From positions 62,001-126,000 of the forward strand of contig JAKQKQ010000189.1 of the NCBI GenBank assembly GCA_029560585.1: 64,000 nt of DNA. Direction: 5' to 3'. Positions 57,909-64,000 of this stretch are shown here, in pieces. The position numbers and the translations under genes were made by a program. The notes under the pieces are model-generated. The model saw only the letters and a list, made by a program, of their open reading frames with translations, was not told the origin of the DNA and did no database searches. Positions within the stretch are counted from its first letter, which is position 1, and each line of letters begins with the position of its first letter. Source of the stretch: Verrucomicrobiota bacterium. Its GTDB lineage: Bacteria; Verrucomicrobiota; Verrucomicrobiia; JADLBR01.

Positions 57909-60328
57909 TGCGCCCGCTTCAACTCGTTGCCCTCCTGAGCATCGCGATCGCGCAATCGCCCCGGGCGGCCACCCCTCCCCTGGCCGACCCCGCCCGCGCG
58001 GCCCAGATCGGCCCCGCGCTGCCCCAAAAGCCCGCCGGCCCCGGCCGCCCAATCGCCGACCGCGCCGCATGGGCAAGCTTCGCCAGCCAGACCGCCCGCG
58101 ACGAAATCGTCCAATATGCCGAATCCATTTCAAAAACTCCGCTGCCCGAAACCACCGACGACCTCTTCCTGGATTTCTCCAAGACGGGCAACCGGACCCG
58201 CTGGCAGGGCGTCGCCGGAAAACGCCGCGGGCGCCTCCCGAGGCTGGTCCTTGCCGAGTGCATCGAGAACAAGGGCCGCTTCCTCCCGGCGTTTCACGAA
58301 CTCGCGCGCTCCCTGTGCGCCGAGCGCACGTGGACGATGCCAGCCCATGATCGGAAGCTGGAAAATTTTTATGCCAAGTCGGTCTCCATCGACCTCGCCT
58401 CCTCCGACGTCGCCTGGCAATTTGCAACCGCCCTCTATCTGCTCGGCGACCGCGTCGAGCCCGATGTGCGCGCGCTGATCCGCTCCCGCATCGACGCCTG
58501 GGTCCTGAACCCCGCCCGCGACGGGATCACCGGCAAAGGCAGAGAACAGGGATGGATGCGCGCCACGCACAACTGGAATGCCGTTTGCACCGCAGGCGTC
58601 ACCGGCGCCGCGCTCGCGCTCGTCGAGCCGCGCGAAGACCGGGCGCTCTTTGCCGCCGCGGCCGAGGCCAGCACGCGATTCTTTCTATCGGGATTCACCC
58701 CCGATGGATACTGCAGCGAGGGAATGGGCTACTGGAACTACGGCTTCGGACATTTTCTGCTCCTCGCCGAGACTCTCAGCCAGGCCACCTCCGGAAAACT
58801 CAACCTCCTCGACATGCCCGGCGCCCAAGAACCGGCCCGATTCCCAGTAAACATCCATATCCAGGACGGCGTCTATCCCGCCTTCGCGGACTGCGCCGTC
58901 GGCAGCCGTCCGTCCGCGGCCTACATGTACTTCATCAACCGGTACTTTCAGGCTGGCTGGCCACAGTACAATAACCTCGATGACGCCGGGGCCACCGGCG
59001 GCCTCCCGGAAAACCTCCTGTTCGGATTCCCCAACTCCGCATCTAACAAACCCGCCCCGCCCCCGAAACCAAACGACGGCATCCGCTCGTGGTTCAAGGA
59101 TGCCGGCATCCTCATCGCCCGCCCAATGCCCGGATCGGCCTCGCGCTTGGCCGTTGCCCTCAAGGGCGGCAACAATGCCGAGCACCACAATCACAATGAT
59201 CTGGGCAGCTACGTCGCGGTCCTCGGACACGAGGCGATCATCCTCGACCCCGGCGGCGAGGTGTACACGGCCCGCACCTTCAGCAAGGACCGCTACACCA
59301 GCAAGGTCCTCTCCTCCTACGGCCATCCGGTCCCGGTTGTCGGCGGCCGATTGCAGCGCACCGGCCGCGAGGCCCAGGCCAAGGTCCTCGAGTCCAAGTT
59401 CTCTGATAGCACAGACACATTGGCGCTCGACCTCACCTCGGCTTACGACACCCCCGGACTCAAGCGCCTCGTCCGCACATTCGTCTACTCCCGTTCTGGC
59501 GACGGACGACTCACGGTCCGCGACGATGTTGTTTTAGAGAAACCCGCCACCTTCGAGACCGCCCTCATCACACTCGATACGTGGCAACAACTCGCGCCCA
59601 AGACGCTGCTCATCCGAGGTTCCCGCACCGCCCTCGGGGCCGAGATCGACGCCGGGGGGAAGGCATTCGCAGTCGTCGGCGAGGAGATCAAGGAGGATGT
59701 GCACACGCGCAATCTCCCACAGCGCATCGCCGTCCGGTTCACCCAACCTGTCACCCAGGCCACGATAACGATCACGCTGTCGCCCCTGCCCCGCTCCGCG
59801 CTCGGGCCCCAGCCCGCCAATGGTGATTTTGAACAGGCCTCCTCCGGTTGGCAACTCGACGGCAAGATGTCAACGATCACAGAGGCCTTCAAAGCTTCGG
59901 GGAAGCGCTCGCTTCGCATCACTGACACCAGCAAAAAGGATGGCTCCAGCGCCTCGTCGCCACCGGCCCTCCTGTCGAACCCCGGTCGTCACGAGGTCCG
60001 CGGCCACTACCTCAATCTTTCGGGCAAGGGCATCGGGGTCTACGTCCGTTACCTCGACGAGCAAGACCACCCGATCAAAACCGAGAGCGACAGGCACCCC
60101 ATCGGCGTCCTCGGCGACGGTCAGCCCACCCAGGCGTGGAAACCGTTCGCCTTTGCGTTCGTGCCCCCCAAGGGCACCGATGCCGCCACCGTCTGGCTCC
60201 ACAGCATATCCTCGGCAACGGTCGATGGCTGCATCGACGACATCCAGGTCGTTCCCTCCCCGCCCCCCGTCCCAAATCCCTCTTCGAAACCAATCGGGCC
60301 GACCCCGCGCACCGCCACCGCGCCGTGA
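57908..60328 (+). CDS. Secreted heparinase II/III-like polysaccharide lyase
   Basis: 806 residues with a signal peptide (LQLVALLSIAIAQSPRAA). The N-terminal alpha-toroid region (about 60-380) contains GWMRATHNWNAVCTAGVTGA and GYCSEGMGYWNYGFGHFLLL. The heparinase II/III beta region has GGNNAEHHNHNDLGSYVAVL with the His-rich active site and ILDPGGEVYTARTFSKDRYT. A C-terminal carbohydrate-binding-like beta domain (about 630-790) starts NGDFEQASSGWQLDGKMSTI. Family members cleave acidic polysaccharides such as heparin or alginate by beta-elimination. Together with the sialidase and sulfatase it indicates sulfated or acidic glycan use. Confidence 0.88.
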   Translation: MRPLQLVALLSIAIAQSPRAATPPLADPARAAQIGPALPQKPAGPGRPIADRAAWASFASQTARDEIVQYAESISKTPLPETTDDLFLDFSKTGNRTRWQGVAGKRRGRLPRLVLAECIENKGRFLPAFHELARSLCAERTWTMPAHDRKLENFYAKSVSIDLASSDVAWQFATALYLLGDRVEPDVRALIRSRIDAWVLNPARDGITGKGREQGWMRATHNWNAVCTAGVTGAALALVEPREDRALFAAAAEASTRFFLSGFTPDGYCSEGMGYWNYGFGHFLLLAETLSQATSGKLNLLDMPGAQEPARFPVNIHIQDGVYPAFADCAVGSRPSAAYMYFINRYFQAGWPQYNNLDDAGATGGLPENLLFGFPNSASNKPAPPPKPNDGIRSWFKDAGILIARPMPGSASRLAVALKGGNNAEHHNHNDLGSYVAVLGHEAIILDPGGEVYTARTFSKDRYTSKVLSSYGHPVPVVGGRLQRTGREAQAKVLESKFSDSTDTLALDLTSAYDTPGLKRLVRTFVYSRSGDGRLTVRDDVVLEKPATFETALITLDTWQQLAPKTLLIRGSRTALGAEIDAGGKAFAVVGEEIKEDVHTRNLPQRIAVRFTQPVTQATITITLSPLPRSALGPQPANGDFEQASSGWQLDGKMSTITEAFKASGKRSLRITDTSKKDGSSASSPPALLSNPGRHEVRGHYLNLSGKGIGVYVRYLDEQDHPIKTESDRHPIGVLGDGQPTQAWKPFAFAFVPPKGTDAATVWLHSISSATVDGCIDDIQVVPSPPPVPNPSSKPIGPTPRTATAP

Positions 60329-60348
60329 CGCGCCGCACTCAAATCCCT

Positions 60349-60678
60349 ATGCCAAACATCCCGTCCGAAATCCCAAACGTCACCGTCCTCACGAAGGCCA
60401 ACGTCTACTTTGACGGCGGCGTCATCAGCCACACCATCCTGTTCGATGATGGTACAAGGAAGACCCTCGGCCTCATCCGCCCCGGTCGCTACCACTTCGC
60501 AACCGACAAGGCCGAGCGCATGGATATCGTCGCCGGAACTTGCCGCGTTAAACTCGATGGATCACCCGATTCCCGCGACTACTCCGCCGCCAACACCTTC
60601 GAGGTCCCCGCAAAATCCGGCTTCGACATCGAGGTTGTGAGCGGCCTTTGCGAATACATCTGCTCATTCCTCGGCTGA
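60349..60678 (+). CDS. ppnP: Pyrimidine/purine nucleoside phosphorylase
   Basis: 109 residues from ATG 60349. The single cupin fold of PpnP (YaiE/DUF1255) is shown by VTVLTKANVYFDGGVISHTI, RKTLGLIRPGRYHFATDKAE, MDIVAGTCRVKLDGS and FEVPAKSGFDIEVVSGLCEY. It splits nucleosides with phosphate to free base and ribose-1-phosphate. Length (109 versus about 94-105 in relatives) fits. It follows the lyase gene by 20 bp and may be in the same transcript without functional link. Confidence 0.9.
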   Translation: MPNIPSEIPNVTVLTKANVYFDGGVISHTILFDDGTRKTLGLIRPGRYHFATDKAERMDIVAGTCRVKLDGSPDSRDYSAANTFEVPAKSGFDIEVVSGLCEYICSFLG

Positions 60679-60754
60679 CCGGAGTTCGGACCAACAGCCC
60701 GCCGAAAACGTCATCGCTCCACGCTGCCAGCGGGCATCCTGGGGAGGGCCCGCG

Positions 60755-60813
60755 GCCTCGCGGGCCGCGTTGGCCCGGATGACGCGCGACCGGTGAATCG
60801 CGGACGCCGGGGC
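60755..60813. repeat. Dispersed ~60-bp element, copy 2
   Basis: GCCTCGCGGGCCGCGTTGGCCC ... GCGGACGCCGGGGCC; compare 17142-17203. Part of the 312-bp gap before the oxidoreductase, which holds no gene. Confidence 0.6.
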
Positions 60814-60990
60814 CGGCGTCCCTCCCCTACCCGTTCCGATGGCGCGGCGGATGGGGTTTTCAAGAGCCCGCCAAGACAATGGGTTCTGGCGGGGCGGATC
60901 GTGCGTCCGCATGCAACCCCTCGCAGGCAGCCTCTCTCCCCGCGTTCCCGCGCTTGACGTTTTCCGCCACACGAATCCAGACTGCCACCC

Positions 60991-62424
60991 ATGCCTAATG
61001 CCCGACGCTCGAATCCCACGCGCCGCCAATTCTGTCGCACCGCTGGCGGTGCCGCGGCGACCCTGTTCTCGTTCCGCTTCATCCCCAGCAGCGTCTGGGG
61101 CGCAAACTCCCGCCTCGCGCTGGCCGCGATCGGCACCGGCGGAAAGGGCGCCAGCGATATCAAGGGCGCTGTCGGTGCCGGATTCCAGGTGGTCGCCCTC
61201 TGCGACACCGTCGATGCCACCAAGATGACCGACAAGGGCGGCCGCATGAAGGGCATCGCCGAATCGCGACAGGCGTACCCGGACGCCAAATTCTATTCGG
61301 ATTGGCGCGAGATGCTCGCCGACAAGTCTCTGGATTTCGACGCCGTCACGGTCGCGACCCCCGACCACCACCACGCGCACGCCTCGATCGCCGCCATGCG
61401 CGCGGGAAAGCACGTGTATACCCAGAAACCGCTCGCCCACTCCGTATGGGAGGCGCGCGCCATGGCCAAAGTCGCGGCCGAGACGGGCGTAAAAACCCAG
61501 ATGGGCAACCAGGCCCACGCCAATGACCACATGCGCCGCGTGGTCGAACTCATCCGCGCCGGAATCATCGGCAAGGTCAAGCAGGTGCACGCCTGGACCA
61601 ATCGCCCGATCTGGCCACAGGGCTTCGACCGCTATCCCGATGCCGAAGCCGTCCCGCCGTGGATGAACTGGGATGCGTGGATTGGCCCCGCGGCACCCGT
61701 GGACTACAGCTCGCACATCGCCCCATTCAATTGGCGCGGCTATTGGAATTTTGGATGCGGCGCACTGGGCGACATGGCCTGCCATATCATGGATGTCGCA
61801 TTCTGGGCGCTCGAACTCGGTTCGCCCACGACCATCAAGGCCGAAGCCGAGGGCGGCACTCCCATCTCCGCCCCGATCAACTCCACCATCACCTACGTCT
61901 TCCCCGCGCGGGGCGATCGCCCGGCCGTCAAGTTCGTCTGGTACGATGGCCAGAAGGGTGCCCGGTTTGACGCGTCGGCGTGGAAACTTATTCCCGGCGA
62001 ACCCAATCTCCCATCCAAGGCTATTCTCGAGGGCTTCGACATCACCGAGGCCAATGGCTACGATTGCATGTTTGTCGGCGAAAAGGGCAAGCTCTTCTTC
62101 AATCGCAGCAAGAATAACTGGGTGGTCAAATCCACCAGCGCCATCGACGGGTTCGCGTGGCCACCGCCGTCGCTGCCGCGCGCCACCGACCAAAATCCTT
62201 ACAAGGAATGGCGCGATGCCATCGATGGCAAGATCCCACAGGCCGCGTCGCATTTTGGCCACGCCGGACCATTCACCGAAATGGTCCTGCTCGGTTGCGT
62301 GGCGCAGCGCGCACCGGGCAAGGATCTCCAATGGGACGGGACCACCCTCACGATCAAGAACGCCCCGGAGCTACAGGGCATGATCCACCGCGAGTACCGA
62401 AAAGGCTGGGAGCTCAAGGCCTGA
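60991..62424 (+). CDS. Gfo/Idh/MocA-family oxidoreductase with Tat signal
   Basis: 477 residues. The N-terminus NPTRRQFCRTAGGAAATLFS is a twin-arginine signal. The NAD-binding Rossmann fold follows (LALAAIGTGGKGASDIKGAV, VVALCDTVD), then DAVTVATPDHHHAHASIAAM, AGKHVYTQKPLAHSVWEARA (catalytic Lys of the EKP-type motif as QKP) and the C-terminal substrate domain (GALGDMACHIMDVAFWAL). Tat-exported members are very abundant in PVC genomes and act on sugars or inositols in the periplasm. The exact substrate is unknown. Repeats lie upstream and hairpins downstream. Confidence 0.92.
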   Translation: MPNARRSNPTRRQFCRTAGGAAATLFSFRFIPSSVWGANSRLALAAIGTGGKGASDIKGAVGAGFQVVALCDTVDATKMTDKGGRMKGIAESRQAYPDAKFYSDWREMLADKSLDFDAVTVATPDHHHAHASIAAMRAGKHVYTQKPLAHSVWEARAMAKVAAETGVKTQMGNQAHANDHMRRVVELIRAGIIGKVKQVHAWTNRPIWPQGFDRYPDAEAVPPWMNWDAWIGPAAPVDYSSHIAPFNWRGYWNFGCGALGDMACHIMDVAFWALELGSPTTIKAEAEGGTPISAPINSTITYVFPARGDRPAVKFVWYDGQKGARFDASAWKLIPGEPNLPSKAILEGFDITEANGYDCMFVGEKGKLFFNRSKNNWVVKSTSAIDGFAWPPPSLPRATDQNPYKEWRDAIDGKIPQAASHFGHAGPFTEMVLLGCVAQRAPGKDLQWDGTTLTIKNAPELQGMIHREYRKGWELKA

Positions 62425-62446
62425 TCGCCCGACGCTCTCGCTCCCT

Positions 62447-62486
62447 TAGCAGACTGTCGGACTTCAGAAAGTCCGCCAGCCTGCTA
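62447..62486. repeat. Hairpin repeat after the oxidoreductase
   Basis: TAGCAGACTGTCGGACTT / AAGTCCGCCAGCCTGCTA, an imperfect 18-bp stem. Shares the GTCGGACTT core with the hairpin at 62623-62655; together they could bound a small (about 210-bp) non-autonomous element. Confidence 0.55.
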
Positions 62487-62622
62487 GAAAGCAAAACCGA
62501 CTGGACATCAAATGGTCATAGAATTGAGGTGAATGCTTGGTTTCTCAACGACCGGGTTCGTCGGCATCGTCGGCCATCCCAGGTGACTCCATCATATTCA
62601 AGACAGCAGGCGGTTTTGCCAG

Positions 62623-62655
62623 AGGAATCTGTCGGGCAAAGTCCGACAGATTCCT
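62623..62655. repeat. Perfect 13-bp hairpin upstream of the FkbM gene
   Basis: AGGAATCTGTCGG - 7 nt - CCGACAGATTCCT, ending 9 nt before the ATG at 62665. No T-tract. It could influence translation of the methyltransferase or be the right end of the element starting at 62447. Confidence 0.6.
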
Positions 62656-62664
62656 AGTGACCCG

Positions 62665-63387
62665 ATGAAATCGGCCCCTCGCCCGCATTGGCGGACCACC
62701 CTCGCCACAGCCGCCATTGCCGGGAGCACCGTCTTTGCCCTCGCGTGGTTCGTCCTGCAGACCCTTGCCCCAGACCCCTATGGCGTGCCCGACGCCCCCC
62801 GCCACATCTTCATCGACGGCGGCGCCCATGAGGGCGAAAGCATCCGATCCTTCAAACGCACCCGCATGTTCCGAGATCACAGATGGGACATCTTCGCCTT
62901 CGAGTGCAATCCGGACCTCGCGTCTCGCCTTTCAGCGACCACGGACGCCAGGGTCCTCAACCAGGCGATGTGGACCAACAGCGGCTCCCTCGAGTTCTTC
63001 CTCACCCAAGAGACCACGTGCAGTTCGGTGTTCCGGGACGCCGGCATGGGCAAATTCGAGAAACGCCGCGTCGAGGTCCCCTCCATCGACTTCGCCGCGT
63101 GGCTCCACGATAATGCCCGATCGGATGATTTCGTCGTTCTGAAACTCGACGTCGAGGGCGCCGAGTACCCCATCCTGGATCACCTGCTCAAGGGCGACGC
63201 CGCCGGGCGCATCGACATCCTCTTCATCGAGTTTCACAACGCATGGGTCGGCGTCCCGAAGGAGCGCGACGACGCCCTCCTTCGCCAGCTGAGGGCTCGT
63301 GGCATCCGCGTCGAATTCGCGCAATCGAAGAAGGACGGCGACTGGTTCGCGCGGCCCCATGTGTTTTCGAAGTGGTCAGGCCGATAA
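62665..63387 (+). CDS. FkbM-family methyltransferase, membrane-anchored
   Basis: 240 residues. One N-terminal helix (LATAAIAGSTVFALAWFVLQ) precedes a SAM-dependent Rossmann domain: HIFIDGGAHEGESIRSFKR (motif I), IFAFECNPDLASRL, VLNQAMWTNSGSLEFFLTQ and FVVLKLDVEGAEYPILDHLL, the last being the FkbM hallmark DVEGAE. The family methylates hydroxyls on sugars or secondary metabolites; PVC genomes have many copies. The substrate is unknown. Confidence 0.88.
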   Translation: MKSAPRPHWRTTLATAAIAGSTVFALAWFVLQTLAPDPYGVPDAPRHIFIDGGAHEGESIRSFKRTRMFRDHRWDIFAFECNPDLASRLSATTDARVLNQAMWTNSGSLEFFLTQETTCSSVFRDAGMGKFEKRRVEVPSIDFAAWLHDNARSDDFVVLKLDVEGAEYPILDHLLKGDAAGRIDILFIEFHNAWVGVPKERDDALLRQLRARGIRVEFAQSKKDGDWFARPHVFSKWSGR

Positions 63388-63472
63388 GCTTTCGGCGTCT
63401 TCCCGCACTGCCCCTTCGGACTGCGCATGTCCCTCTTGCGCCCTGTAAAACGGCCCGGCCGGGGAAAATGAG

Positions 63473-63528
63473 ACGTAGGAGCGCGCTTGCGCGCGATTCG
63501 GATCGCCCGCAAGCAGCCTCCTACGATT
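63473..63528. repeat. REPIN-like inverted pair, second copy
   Basis: GTAGGAGCGCGCTTGCGCGCGATTC (63476-63500) faces an inverted unit (GTAGGAGGCTGCTTGCGGGCGAT on the minus strand). Lies in the convergent gap between the methyltransferase and the sulfatase. Confidence 0.75.
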
Positions 63529-63589
63529 CAGCATCTGGGTTTTAGATCTCGCACGCAGCCACTCTCCGGCACCCTCTCCCTTATCCCGG

Positions 63590-64000
63590 TCACCGGACCG
63601 CCTTGCCATGCGGCGCCGCCGCCTGCCCCCGAAAGGTGGTCTCGCACCGCTGCCACAGCGCCGACAAGTCGCGCACGATATCCGGTCGTTTCGACGCCAG
63701 ATCGTCCCTCTCGCACCGGTCTTTCGAAAGGTCGTAGAGCTCCCATGCGTCGCCCCCCTCGCGCGCCGAAACCAGTTTCCAATCGCCTTTCCGGATCGCG
63801 CGATTCCCCTCATGATGAAAGAAAAGATAATCCCGTTTGACCATTCCGTCCCTCGCGAACGTCGGCATCAGGCTCCGCCCCGGCAGGGGCGGCGTCTTCA
63901 CCCCATTCCATTCTCTGCCGGCATCGATTCCGGCAAGCGCCAACACCGTCGGCACAAAATCGATCACATGTCCCATGTCGCGCCTGAGTTCTCCGCGCGA
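63590..64000 (-). CDS. Sulfatase, C-terminal part (gene continues beyond the window end)
   Basis: The open frame runs from the window edge: GELRRDMGHVIDFVPTVLAL, then PGRSLMPTFARDGMVKRDYL, FFHHEGNRAIRKGDWKLVSA and WELYDLSKDRCERDDLA. H-x-I-D-x-x-P-T and N-x-A-I-R-x-G-x-W-K are the C-terminal motifs of arylsulfatase-type enzymes. The catalytic Cys/Ser that is converted to formylglycine lies outside the window. It ends about 60 bp from the REPIN pair. Confidence 0.9.
   Translation of the reverse strand, partial: SRGELRRDMGHVIDFVPTVLALAGIDAGREWNGVKTPPLPGRSLMPTFARDGMVKRDYLFFHHEGNRAIRKGDWKLVSAREGGDAWELYDLSKDRCERDDLASKRPDIVRDLSALWQRCETTFRGQAAAPHGKAVR

Overview
The window is high-GC DNA that most likely comes from a Verrucomicrobiota-type bacterium (or a close PVC relative), probably an environmental lineage. 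The case rests on gene content: very large secreted proteins with LamG, thrombospondin-3-like, PKD and dockerin-like modules; a sialidase fused to a DUF1080 domain; a heparinase-like lyase; a sulfatase; a Tat-exported Gfo/Idh/MocA oxidoreductase; a PEP-CTERM-like sorting signal; and short dispersed repeats that read as NHEGHEE- or TNGHEW-like text where they run into genes. The phylum is an inference; no 16S or ribosomal gene is present.

Layout. 1-19.4 kb is chromosomal: the N-terminal part of a PAS histidine kinase; a leftward set of four genes (182-aa membrane protein, 1725-aa LamG-RHS protein, 2171-aa modular secreted protein, cohesin-like protein); then a sialidase, a DEAD-box helicase, two small genes and an intact tRNA-Thr(CGT). 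56.4-64 kb is chromosomal again: OmpA-family protein, heparinase-like lyase, ppnP, Gfo/Idh oxidoreductase, FkbM methyltransferase and the 3' part of a sulfatase.

Between them lie two tandem genomic islands in the tRNA-Thr gene, marked by three identical 57-bp direct repeats (19451-19507, 33583-33639, 56337-56393). Each repeat contains the last 43 nt of the tRNA plus 14 nt downstream. Island 1 (14.1 kb) has a complete tyrosine integrase at its right end and a satellite-like replication operon whose small genes overlap by exactly 4 bp (AlpA-like regulator, Cys-rich protein, small basic protein, HTH replication protein, DnaB-type helicase). Its cargo includes a cas-less CRISPR array of three repeats, a nucleotide-cyclase-like protein, a molybdenum-carrier-like protein, an AT-rich PEP-CTERM-like protein and a secreted protein with two sulfatase-modifying (FGE) domains.

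Island 2 (22.8 kb) ends in a broken integrase and holds at least three more integrase tail fragments plus remnants of thrS, tkt and a DUF932 gene, so it is a mosaic of successive insertions. Its centrepiece is a leftward operon (44.8-34.3 kb) that looks like a new type of RiPP (ribosomally made, post-translationally modified peptide) pathway. It encodes a lipoprotein, a class III cyclase-TPR protein, a 74-aa precursor-like peptide ending in Tyr-Gly-Trp-Glu-Asn-Lys, a B12-binding radical SAM enzyme, a second radical SAM enzyme, an ABC exporter, a radical SAM/SPASM enzyme, an unrecognised 442-aa protein, a GAF protein and a leaderless subtilisin-like protease. The precursor locus carries the scar of a tandem duplication followed by deletion of one copy. 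A second RiPP-type radical SAM enzyme (rSAM_ocin_1-like) with its own translationally coupled 38-codon ORF lies at 47.9-49.9 kb.

REP/REPIN-like palindromes sit in both chromosomal flanks, and several other short dispersed repeats fill intergenic gaps.
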